DNA from: Lachancea mirantina
Lineage: Eukaryota; Ascomycota; Saccharomycetes; Saccharomycetales; Saccharomycetaceae
Reading direction: 5' to 3'
Assembly: GCA_900074745.1 (NCBI GenBank)
Contig: LT598467.1
Coordinates: 434,001 to 498,000 of the forward strand
DNA: 64,000 bases
Positions 22,973-32,408 of the stretch are shown here, piece after piece (within the stretch, counting starts at the first letter, position 1; each line of letters opens with the position of its first letter). The notes under the pieces were generated by a model. That model did no database searches. It was not told where the DNA came from and was given only the letters and a program-made list of their open reading frames with translations. The position numbers were made by a program, and so were the translations under genes.

Positions 22973-25840
22973 ATGATGCATGGAACAAAATTAAAGCGTC
23001 CTAAAGGTGAGGGTGACAAACCCCACGAAAAACAATCACCGAATCCACACTCATCGAAACGAAACCGAATCTCTTTTGTTTGTCAAGTATGTCGGCGAAG
23101 CAAGACCAAGTGTGATCGCGGCAAACCTAGCTGTTTACGCTGCTTAAAACTAGGTTTATCATGCATTTACGATGTCGAGCAACAAACTCCTCCCAAGACA
23201 CCAAGCAAAGACGCTATGATCATGAGACTGCGACGTGAAGCGGAGTACTGGCAGAAAAGAGCCATGGATCTTGGTGCTTCCATGTCACATGTCCCGTCCG
23301 AAACGTCCTCATTGCTTGCACCCCCTGAGTCGGCAACACAAGCCGACTTTTTCGAGCATGGCACTGTCTCAGAGTCATCCTTAAGCCAACAAAGCCGAGT
23401 GCCACGGCCGGATCAGATCATGATCAATTTGTACAAGCCGTCTGCTCGTCTGCTCGTTACGGCCTACACGAGTCAAGAACTCAAACCCTCTTCAGATGTT
23501 GCGCAGGTACGTTCAGACACGTTCTTGTGCCTCTTTTTCACTAGCTTTCTAGCATGGTCTAACAAAAATGCCCTCATAAGCTCTGTTTCGCAACGTGGAA
23601 TTCTGTCTGTTTCGAAGGGGATCAAATTGCGGGACCATACGTCCATTCTGCGAGAACAGCTGTACAGATATTGTGCCAATGACATCCAGCGATCACGCGT
23701 GGATCTTTTTACGACTCTCTTGGAACAAGGGACGGGCCATTCGACTGAGGCAAATTCTGGCATTTTCGTAAAGCTCCTCAACAGCTCCGTACGCCATTTC
23801 TTCATTGAAGGGTCACGAGCAGAGAATGAGCCGTACACTCAGGTCTTGACCGAGCTCATCACGCAGATCGAGGCCACTTTACCACCCTATTGCATTGTCA
23901 AGCAATATTTGTTCCATTTTTATCAATACGTCTATCCTTTCATGCCTTGTCTTGAGATTTCATTTTTCGATTCTCTGCTCATTGAGATCCTCATAGAAGA
24001 TCCAAGCAATCCCGAAAAGATTAAGCTCAATCTAGGGCGCGACAGACTCAGAGCAAAAGTGACTTGTCTGGCGACATTGTTTTTAGTTCTTGGAATCACT
24101 TACAAATGTGCCCTCGCTGAGCTAAGTGCTTTCGAACTTTTTGACTCTTCTAGCTCGAACGCAACTGATTTGATGACAATGGTTAAAGAGCATCCGGTGA
24201 CGAACGACATGATAATAATATCTCAAAAATGTCTTACGACACTGAATATCTTTAATTGGCCCACGGAGGACGCACTGTGTTGTCTACTACATCTTTGGAC
24301 ATACTTCGCGATTTCACCCGAGAGTGGAGACGTTTATTACGGACAGTCAACGGAGTTCATTATGGGCCTTATAACAATAATGGCAACAAATATGGGTCTC
24401 CATCGCGATCCCTCCGAGTACGTGCAGCTCACTGACAAAAATTTTACAAACCCTCGCATGCTCAATTATAGGAGAAACTTATGGACCTTTCTTTCGACGC
24501 TCAACTTCTTTGAGGCCACCCTCAAAGGCAGAGGCCCGCAGGCGATGACTTGCAAAAATTCATTTCTTAACGACTGCTTAAAATTACCAGGTCTTTACAG
24601 TGAAAGAATATCTAGGGACTCTGTTGACCAGGATCCAATAGAATTGAAAACATCAGCGTGGAACTATGGCAAGTTCGAACTTTTTGCGATGATTGCGGAG
24701 CTAAATAAAATTTCTTCTAATCTCGAGGATGGTTTATCTTTAGACAAGGTGGAAGATTTAATGCAGAGAATTGACAACCATCTCAATCTAATTTTTAATC
24801 TCGAAGCACTGGAAAATGCAGGTCACGACCAAAAGTTAAAGATCCCCTCAAAGCTATTTTCTTCCGCGGAAATAAATGTTTCTCAGGTTCAAAAGGTGTA
24901 TGGTCTTCATGGACATTTACTAGGGCATTTGGTACTTTTTAGGATCTCGTTTGCGCTGTTTCTTCATTTCGAAAAAGAGTACAGCAATAACTCTGCGAAT
25001 TATCGTGTCTATTATGAAAGATTCCTCATGAACAGCTTCTCACGTTTAATCTATTTGCTCGAACTTTATGACAAGTTATATGGTGGGAAGATTGCCAAAT
25101 GCTTTCCCTCCTTCACTGCGTTCATGACAGATAAAGCCATGCAAATGTGTTTGAATACCATGTTGTTTTCATTAATTTCAATGATCCTTCGCTTCACGCG
25201 CGCCGAGGCTTCACTTGGCGAACGGCATTCTCCATCAGCTCTACAAGAAGATAGCTGGCGCAAGCGGGAAAAATTTAAGTTCATACGACAGAATTTGGAA
25301 AGAGTTCTCGAACGATTGACGCAACTGACTTCGCGATATCTGCGAATCACTTTTTTCCCTGTCTTTAAGATGTCTTTACTCATGGATTACATTGTGAAGA
25401 TCATAAAGGGGAACGATACGCTTGGAATTATCGACAAAGTCGCAAAGACAGTCTCAAATGATAGAGTACATCGCGATCTGTTCTTGAAATTTGGTCTGGA
25501 TATCAAATGCATGGAAAATGTACGGCAAGAGTTGGATCATTCAAATTTTTTAAATGACCTTCACTTAGACCTCCTAAACTCACTCCAAAATTTATTGCAC
25601 AAAGCTGGCTTCTCGACGACAGAAACTAAACAGCAGGTCGATCCATTTTATCCTGACAGGGAAGAAGAACTGACGAAAAACGAAAAAACGACTTTTATCC
25701 CAATGCAAAATCAAGTTCCGGACTCATATGCTAACGACAAGTACGCGGGCGTTGGAAATGACAGCATATTTGATTCGAATTTGGTGCACGGGTATATTGA
25801 CTATCTAGATTTTGATTTTCTTTTTAAAGATGGGATGTGA
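22973..25840 (+). CDS. OAF1: Zn2Cys6 oleate-responsive transcription factor, Oaf1/Pip2 orthologue
   Basis: 955 residues (Oaf1 1047, Pip2 996). A Zn2Cys6 cluster has C37, C40, C47, C54, C57 and C64 in FVCQVCRRSKTKCDRGKPSC. A linker and coiled coil follow (CIYDVEQQTPP, KDAMIMRLRREAEYWQKRA), closely matching Oaf1. A large fungal-specific regulatory domain comes next, then an acidic/aromatic C-terminus (DSNLVHGYIDYLDFDFLF) typical of activation domains. Oaf1 and Pip2 bind OREs and activate peroxisome and beta-oxidation genes on fatty acids. A non-WGD yeast would have one gene for both; the neighbours YAL048C and YOR362C orthologues support that. Convergent with GEM1, with stops 22 bp apart. Confidence 0.88.
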   Translation: MMHGTKLKRPKGEGDKPHEKQSPNPHSSKRNRISFVCQVCRRSKTKCDRGKPSCLRCLKLGLSCIYDVEQQTPPKTPSKDAMIMRLRREAEYWQKRAMDLGASMSHVPSETSSLLAPPESATQADFFEHGTVSESSLSQQSRVPRPDQIMINLYKPSARLLVTAYTSQELKPSSDVAQVRSDTFLCLFFTSFLAWSNKNALISSVSQRGILSVSKGIKLRDHTSILREQLYRYCANDIQRSRVDLFTTLLEQGTGHSTEANSGIFVKLLNSSVRHFFIEGSRAENEPYTQVLTELITQIEATLPPYCIVKQYLFHFYQYVYPFMPCLEISFFDSLLIEILIEDPSNPEKIKLNLGRDRLRAKVTCLATLFLVLGITYKCALAELSAFELFDSSSSNATDLMTMVKEHPVTNDMIIISQKCLTTLNIFNWPTEDALCCLLHLWTYFAISPESGDVYYGQSTEFIMGLITIMATNMGLHRDPSEYVQLTDKNFTNPRMLNYRRNLWTFLSTLNFFEATLKGRGPQAMTCKNSFLNDCLKLPGLYSERISRDSVDQDPIELKTSAWNYGKFELFAMIAELNKISSNLEDGLSLDKVEDLMQRIDNHLNLIFNLEALENAGHDQKLKIPSKLFSSAEINVSQVQKVYGLHGHLLGHLVLFRISFALFLHFEKEYSNNSANYRVYYERFLMNSFSRLIYLLELYDKLYGGKIAKCFPSFTAFMTDKAMQMCLNTMLFSLISMILRFTRAEASLGERHSPSALQEDSWRKREKFKFIRQNLERVLERLTQLTSRYLRITFFPVFKMSLLMDYIVKIIKGNDTLGIIDKVAKTVSNDRVHRDLFLKFGLDIKCMENVRQELDHSNFLNDLHLDLLNSLQNLLHKAGFSTTETKQQVDPFYPDREEELTKNEKTTFIPMQNQVPDSYANDKYAGVGNDSIFDSNLVHGYIDYLDFDFLFKDGM

Positions 25841-25862
25841 GGCCTGCAGAATGTCTGTGTTT

Positions 25863-27926
25863 TTAATTCGAATGCTGAATGCTTCTGATGACTTTGTACA
25901 GGGTAAAGCTTATCAAAGAAGCAAAGCCAATTGCTGATGTGCCAAACAATGCGTATTGCCAGTAATCAACTTCTTCTTTCACCACGTCAGGTGCCAGACC
26001 GGGGGTATTTCTTGAAGGTTCCAATGCTGCTTCTGTCAGCTTTACGAACAATTCGTTTAGAGAGCTGGGCCAAGACGAGGAAACGTGCAGTGGATGATCA
26101 ATAAATAACTGATCCGTAAAATCGTCTGGCTGAACCTGGCAACGCTGTTGTTGCTTATCCAGGTCGGCTTTAAGGGCGACAAAAACCATAGGAATATCTT
26201 GAAGATGCTTGTGCTGACAAACAAGATCATAAAGATAGGAAAATGATTCCGGATCACTCGAATCATATGCTAAGCACAAAACATCACATCCCTTCATTTT
26301 GCTACTGTTTTCGATAACAGCTGGTTCCTGCTCGCCAAACTCCTGCAGAATTAGATAGTATTGCTTGCTTCCCTTAAGTTCCAAGCTGTTGACAGCTATC
26401 TTAGGTTTAATGGTGGGAGAGTAGTTTTCAGAGAAAGATCTGCCCAAAAATGATTCCAAAAGACAACTTTTGCCACATTTCGGCTTTCCAAAGACGAAAC
26501 AGCTAAAAACTTTGCGATCTGTTATTGGAGCGCGGTAAAGTTTATTGTTGCGGCGCCTGTGTCTCCGAGATTTTGTTATTTGTAGTGCCAAACGCGCATC
26601 TTTTTCGAACCCCAGATAAACCAAATATGCCGTGGTAATTTTGTAATCCAGAAAGGCGGTCATGGTCCACTGCGCTAACCAACCCTGTAGTGTAACATGC
26701 GCCCGATTACTGATAACAGTCGAAAAAGGAAAGTTGGTTTCAAGCCACAGAGAAGGAAGTCCAGGTGTACTTTTAAACAGAAATTGTAATTCTTGCTCAT
26801 TCAAGCCACCATCATTATCTCTATCAAATGTCAAAAACAGTTCGACTAAGAACCTATATCCGATAGGGCTGATTTCAACGCTCGCAGTGTCGGGAATGTC
26901 AACTTTGGGATGCAGTACTTTGTCACTCAAAGAAAGTGAATCAGTGTAGTTGAAAGCTCTCAGAATACTCCATGTGGTTTCGTGACGTCCTTTCTCTGAA
27001 TAGATTTTGTTCAAGACCAAAAACCCGTCCTTTGTCATTCCCTTTCCCGGAACATAAAGAACAAAACCTTCGTACTCTTGATTAGGGGCACTAAGACTGA
27101 GAAGCGTCTTTCCAATGAAATTCAGCTCCAAAGTCTCTATAACCTTCCCAAAGGCTCGACTCTGAAGCTCTATCAGTTCCACTTCACTCAAATACCCATC
27201 TTGATCCTTGTCTGACAAGAGAAATATTCTTTTTAAGGCCAGAACAGCTAAGAGTTTCAAATCACCAACTCTGGCATCAAATAGAGGTGCAATTGGATGC
27301 GTGATAGCACGTTGACACAGATAAAATGCCTGGTTGACATTTACCTTGTCCTTAGCGCTAGTCTTTATGCACGTCTCCACCTCTTTGAATTCTCGAAGAA
27401 TTGGTATAAACTCTTCGTCCTCAATTTTAGTGTCATTTTCACTTGCGAAATCGTCTTCAATCAGGGGCTTTTCATGTTTCTGATCATCAAACGGCTTCTG
27501 CTTATCGCATTTGTTCTTGCATAATATTACAGGTAAGTTGACACCCAGGGATCTAAACATCATCATCCAATACAAAGATATCCTGTCGTAACTCTCATGA
27601 TCGGAGTATATCAGCCATATCACATCGGCAGTCTTAAGCTCGCGATGAAGTGCGGGAAGTTCATAGTTTGTCGTATCCACAAGGAAGGTGGTCTTAGTAG
27701 CATACGGACTAGACTGGAAATCTCTGGGTATGGTCACAGGCGGTACAACCTCCTGGAGGCTTGCAATGAACTGATCCTTTACTAAACAAGCGATTAAACT
27801 GCTCTTCCCGACCCCTGTTTTTGAATGGATGTGTTAGGTGTTGTTCCAAGTCACGACTTCAGCAAATTACACTTAGTACTTACCATGATCACCACAGACT
27901 ACAACTTTTATCTGCTCTTTGGTCAT
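25863..27926 (-). CDS. GEM1: Gem1/Miro mitochondrial outer-membrane GTPase (spliced)
   Basis: CDS is complement(join(25863..27814, 27884..27926)), 664 residues (S. cerevisiae 662). Domain order: N-terminal GTPase with P-loop GDHGVGKSSL reconstituted across the intron and NKCD-type motif [10 protein letters not shown]-hand pair ([15 protein letters not shown] and [14 protein letters not shown]); second GTPase with [13 protein letters not shown]-terminal membrane anchor ([21 protein letters not shown]) and basic tail. Gem1 is part of or regulates the ER-mitochondria ERMES contacts and is needed for mitochondrial shape and inheritance. Without the first exon the Walker A motif would be lost. Synteny matches YAL048C. 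Confidence 0.93.
27815..27883 (-). other. GEM1 intron, 69 nt
   Basis: Donor GTAAGT after 43 coding bases, branch-like ACCTAAC 18 nt before the acceptor, acceptor AAAACAG. It interrupts the Gly codon of the P-loop (GDHG^VGKSS), so splicing is needed to make the GTPase. The unspliced frame stops within the intron. The branch site is not canonical TACTAAC, but the restored homology is strong. Confidence 0.88.
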
Positions 27927-28269
27927 AATGTAAGCTCACCGACGCGTCCAAAGGACTTTGAAGACATTGATGGTGCGCAAGACGCTGAGGAACCGAACTA
28001 ATCGCTTCTATAGGAGATGTATGGCTTAGAATTCAAGAACGTGACGCTTGGGATGCCAACCAAAATTCGTGGATAGTGAGACTTAGAGATATTTCAGATA
28101 TCGTAGCCATTTCTTCAGTTAGCTTCTCGACTCGCGACTCAGGGAATGGCTCATGGACCGACTAGAAAATTTCATAAATGAATCCATAATGATGGAGAAG
28201 TTCAACAAGGTGGCAAACTAACACCTCTCTTAAGGGTTCAGCAGATCGAAAGTTTGAAGAATAGTGCAA
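27927..28269. promoter_or_regulatory. divergent promoter of GEM1 and PRE10
   Basis: 343 bp between the two start codons. A CGGTGGCAAA-type proteasome (PACE, GGTGGCAAA) element is present as an exact AAGGTGGCAAAC at about 28207-28218, about 55 bp before the PRE10 ATG. In yeast this site is bound by Rpn4 and co-activates proteasome subunit genes. Confidence 0.75.
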
Positions 28270-29171
28270 ATGGTATGTGGATGGGCAGAATGTTGTCGGA
28301 GTTGGCCGCATATAATGTTTACTAACAAAAGAAATAGACCTCAATTGGAACGGGATATGATCTCTCGAACAGTGTGTTCTCACCAGATGGCAGAAACTTT
28401 CAAGTTGAATATGCCGTGAAAGCGGTTGAAAATGGAGCGACTTCGATTGGAATAAAGTTTGATGATGGAATTGTACTTGCTGTAGAGAAACTAGTTACTT
28501 CGAAGCTACTTGTTCCGGGCAAAAACATGAAAATCCAAACGATAGATCGGCACATTGGTTGCGCTTATTCTGGATTATTACCCGATGGGAGACATCTGGT
28601 CAACCGAGGACGTGAAGAAGCCGCTAGCTTCAAGAAAATGTACGCCGAGCCCATTCCTATTCCCGCTTTGGCAGACCGTCTTGGTCAATACGTACAGGCC
28701 CACACCCTTTACAACAGTGTGAGACCTTTTGGTATATCAGCGATATTCGGTGGTGTGGACGAGAATGGACCTCATCTCTATCTATTGGAGCCTAGCGGAA
28801 CCTATTGGGGCTACAAAGGAGCAGCTACTGGTAAAGGCAGACAATCCGCTAAAGCGGAGCTCGAGAAACTAATCAGCAAGAGGCCTAATTTAAATGCAAG
28901 AGAGTCTGTGCTAGAGGCCGCACGCATAATTTATCTGGCTCATGAAGATAACAGAGAGAAAGAATTCGAACTTGAAATGTCTTGGTGCTCCATCAGCGAA
29001 ACCAACGGACTTCACAAGAGCATCCCAAAAGATCTATTCGACGAAGCTGTAGCTTTTGCTAAAAAGGAAAATGATGAGGAAAATAGCGATAGCGACGATT
29101 CTGGAGACGACAGTGACGGAAGCGATTCTGGCGAAAAGAAAGATGCGGAGGGAGATTTGCAATTAGAGTAA
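28270..29171 (+). CDS. PRE10: 20S proteasome alpha7 subunit (spliced)
   Basis: CDS is join(28270..28272, 28338..29171), 278 residues (S. cerevisiae 288). Exon 1 is the ATG alone; exon 2 begins TSIGTGYDLSNSVFSPDGR, the exact proteasome alpha-subunit N-terminal signature. Further conserved blocks are DRHIGCAYSGLLPDGRHLVNRGREEA and RLGQYVQAHTLYNSVRPFG (shown in part), and GYKGAATGKGRQSAKAELEK. The C-terminus is acidic (SDSDDSGDDSDGSDSG), as in the yeast subunit. Alpha7 forms part of the outer ring that gates the core and docks regulators. An uncut frame starting later at 28374 would lack the N-terminal gate region. Synteny with YOR362C. Confidence 0.95.
28273..28337 (+). other. PRE10 intron, 65 nt, directly after the start codon
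   Basis: Donor GTATGT immediately follows ATG. Branch site TACTAAC is at 28320-28326 and the acceptor AAATAG ends at 28337. The intron-less frame upstream has no ATG that would give the conserved N-terminus. Confidence 0.92.
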
Positions 29172-29261
29172 AATAAATTTAAATCGTATATTATCGTGCA
29201 GAGAATGTGAAAATTAACGGCATGAGGCGCCGCTGAATTAATGTGAGCCATGATCGTCGTT

Positions 29262-31532
29262 TCATAGAGAGATGTTATTGAACCGCTCTCGTAAAATTTG
29301 ATTTTCCTTTTCCAGACGGAAAATTCGATCCTCTGCCGCCTCAGAATCTAATCTCCGGCGCTCCCTTTCAGCAATCCATTTGTGTTCCAACGATTCGATA
29401 CGCAATTTAAGAGTCTTAACATCACTTCTTTCGCCTCCTCTGTCCTTCTCATCCAGAAGCATTGCTGCGTGTTCCTCGACTATGGAGTCTGTGGCGGCCT
29501 CGATGAAAACGTAAAGAGATTCCAATTTCGAATGCATCAATTTGAAATCTTTAGGCAGTGTGACATGCTCTAAGTTGGAAAGTTTATTCTTCGCCTGATC
29601 AATTGAGCTTTCCTGAAGAATTTTATTGAACGTGTCAAATATCTTATGCAAGTGCAACAACAAGTGTCTTTTGAGCTTTTGGAAATTTTGTTCTGTCTTC
29701 TTAGAATTTGATCCGTTTTCTTGGCTTATTCTCAATTTCTCGAAAAGGTCAGTTTTTTGTTGTTCAATAGATCGTATGGTTGTCTCAAGTTTTTTAACAT
29801 GGTCTTCAAGTCGCTGATTCTCATTGACAAATATGCCAGAATTTCTTACTGCCCTTTTTAGGGCCTTTTCAAGCTCAATAAGGTTGTTTTCGGCCTCAAT
29901 GTCCACATCGGATTTTTCAGCTTGTAGGATTTCCATTTCCTTTTGTAAGTTAGCGTTTGCGCTTTTCAGTGCTTCTATTTGATCCCACAAGTTCTTTCTT
30001 TCGGCATTAGAACTCGATTGAAGTTCTCTGTCGCAAGACAGGGGATCGCCACTCTTTGGAGAGTCTGTAATGTTGCTTATTGAATGTTGCATTCCCTTAT
30101 GACTAACAGGGCTTGATTGTTGCGAATCAATGTCTTGGGAGACTCTCGAGACACTTGTGTCCGTTGCTTCAATCGTAGGTGATGAAACTTCTGGCTTTGC
30201 ATTCTGACTCAACTCCTGTTCTTCATTATTTATATCCTGGAGAATCGGCTCATCTTCGGTTATGTCACTGGGAGAGGGGGGTTTGATTGAAGATATTTCG
30301 GTGTGAATAGTTTGAGATAGCTGCATCATTTCTGCTAAAAGATCGTTCTGAGTCCTTATCTTTCTTTCTAGCACATCTTGGAGGTGCGAGCCCTTTTCTA
30401 AATCTGATCCAACTCCTGTGAGAAACGTCCGATACTCATAATGCATGTCTTCGATGGCATTTTCAAGTCGACTGTCCATTAACTGAGAATGATTGGCTAT
30501 TGAGCTATCTCCGTTGATTTCGAGTTGAGATTGACTGAAGTGCACCAATTCTGTCAAAACGTTCTCAACGTTGATGCTCAGCGCGTTGATCTTTACGTCC
30601 AAAAAATTTGGAGACAAGTTTCGGGCACTTTCAAGGGCATCCTTTTCAGCTTTCGTAATTTCACGGTTTTGGATGAATCGTTCTAACATTTCATCAATAT
30701 TGGCTGCAATAACGTCCGAATGCTCCAAGTATGAGTTAATGTCCTCTAAAACAGCTGTATACTCGTTTTTAGTCGAAATGAGTTCCTGTTTTAACGCGAT
30801 GATCTCTTTGTTCTTATCTTCAATCGTGGTCTGCAAAGCCATTACATTCGGCGAAGCATCAGTTGGCTTATATTGCTCCTCGAGACTTCCAATAAACTTA
30901 TCGAGCGCATGTCGCCTGGATTCCAGGCCGGTGGTATTTTCTGGTACTTTCTCGCTGTCGTAGTCCATCTCTCTCACATATTCTGTCAAAACACGCAACC
31001 TTAACTTATAATTGGTTAACTGTTTGTGCAGATGCTCGATTTCAGCCGACGTGGAGACCGAGGCAGTTGCCGCTGCGCTTGAAAGTACTTCGTCAGAAAA
31101 GAGTGAGTTTCTGGTAATGGGTCTTGACCCAGTGGGCGAACCTTGCTCAAAGGGTTCGGCAACTGGCCATTCGGCAAGCTGTGAGCTACAGGAGTTTCGG
31201 ATCTCGGACGGGTTTTCGATCACACCCGCTGCTGAAAATGTTCGCGTTTTCGCTAATGCGGCTTCTGAAACTTGTTTTCGCCAGGGTGTAAGCGTCCAAT
31301 CTAACTGCGGGATTTTCATGGAACTCGGACTTTTGATGTCTAGTTCCGAGTGGCTCTCAGTGGACTGTTTTGACATATCTTGACCCTGACGTGGTATGCG
31401 TGTTGGCGTGTTTGATTGAACGTAACCACCTGCTTTCGAGCTCACAACCGAAGATATCGACATTCCATTAGGAGATGGTTGAGACGATGAATCGGAGTTC
31501 GAATCACCCTTATCACTGTCAATAGCATCCAT
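29262..31532 (-). CDS. SPC72: spindle pole body outer-plaque gamma-tubulin receptor
   Basis: 756 residues (S. cerevisiae Spc72 622). Largely coiled coil: heptad-rich segments at about 165-205, 230-320, 500-640 and 690-750, separated by Ser/Pro-rich low complexity (about 410-500). The N-terminal region holds WTLTPWRKQVSEAALAKTRTFS, resembling the gamma-tubulin-complex-binding CM1-type region. The C-terminal block LKLRIESLEHKWIAERERRR matches the Spc72 tail that binds the half-bridge/outer plaque. Spc72 tethers the gamma-tubulin complex for cytoplasmic microtubules. Assignment combines these blocks with the position next to GEM1 (YAL048C-YAL047C). Confidence 0.85.
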   Translation of the reverse strand: MDAIDSDKGDSNSDSSSQPSPNGMSISSVVSSKAGGYVQSNTPTRIPRQGQDMSKQSTESHSELDIKSPSSMKIPQLDWTLTPWRKQVSEAALAKTRTFSAAGVIENPSEIRNSCSSQLAEWPVAEPFEQGSPTGSRPITRNSLFSDEVLSSAAATASVSTSAEIEHLHKQLTNYKLRLRVLTEYVREMDYDSEKVPENTTGLESRRHALDKFIGSLEEQYKPTDASPNVMALQTTIEDKNKEIIALKQELISTKNEYTAVLEDINSYLEHSDVIAANIDEMLERFIQNREITKAEKDALESARNLSPNFLDVKINALSINVENVLTELVHFSQSQLEINGDSSIANHSQLMDSRLENAIEDMHYEYRTFLTGVGSDLEKGSHLQDVLERKIRTQNDLLAEMMQLSQTIHTEISSIKPPSPSDITEDEPILQDINNEEQELSQNAKPEVSSPTIEATDTSVSRVSQDIDSQQSSPVSHKGMQHSISNITDSPKSGDPLSCDRELQSSSNAERKNLWDQIEALKSANANLQKEMEILQAEKSDVDIEAENNLIELEKALKRAVRNSGIFVNENQRLEDHVKKLETTIRSIEQQKTDLFEKLRISQENGSNSKKTEQNFQKLKRHLLLHLHKIFDTFNKILQESSIDQAKNKLSNLEHVTLPKDFKLMHSKLESLYVFIEAATDSIVEEHAAMLLDEKDRGGERSDVKTLKLRIESLEHKWIAERERRRLDSEAAEDRIFRLEKENQILRERFNNISL

Positions 31533-32408
31533 CTTCAGGGCTATATCTGAAACATCTGAGAGCTTACTATCTATTTTATAGATTCTGTCATTACTAGGTT
31601 TTGTTTATGAAAATCATTCTATGAGCTATCGATAGGGAACATAGCAACTAGAGAGGAGCAAAAAAATGATCAACGACTAAGAGTGCTTACTGATACTAAT
31701 CAAAACTAGCATCTGCCTTAAGCTGTCACTTTTCGGTCTACACACTTTAATGTTGAACATTGTTATTGCTTGTTATATCAAGTTGACCTAGGTGATCAGC
31801 TTTATAATTAATTCTTGTATCAGCTCTTTGCTGCAACTTCTTGATTTACAGAACGGGAAGAAAAAGAAATTGACACCTGCTTGCCAATAGAGCCTGTTAA
31901 TGCGATGTGATGCAACGAAGCAGGGCGGAAGACCGTTCTGAACTTGAGAATGACCATTTGGCAGTTCACGAATTATAATGTAAGAAAGGCTTACGCACTT
32001 AAGAGACACACCAAGTGATCAGAAAATACAATAATACCGCAAAATTGGTTTGTTATGTTCGGCCTATCTTCACCGTTCAAGAAAATCTAGCGATCGCTTA
32101 GGCGCGTAAGCTCATTCCTTACTCTCACTTTCGATGCCCTGGCAATGAAAATAAACTCCACAAGATCGTTGCAGTTGCCAACTGGTTAGCACTTGTGACG
32201 AATTTGTGCAAAAGGGCTGTGTTTAGCAGCTGAGATGACAGTCATTTATAACGAACTACAAAAAAACTAAACATCGAGACTAATGATACATCACTTAGAA
32301 CGGGTTTCTAAGAGTGTCAAGACTTGAAAATTTTTTAGCGGTTGTCATAACTAGCATAGATCAGCGTGATAACAGCATTGGGGAGAGAGGCAGGATATAC
32401 ATTTAGAG
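31533..32408. promoter_or_regulatory. divergent promoter between SPC72 and PRT1
   Basis: 876 bp, A+T-rich. I see no tRNA or supported ORF, and no named element. Confidence 0.5.
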
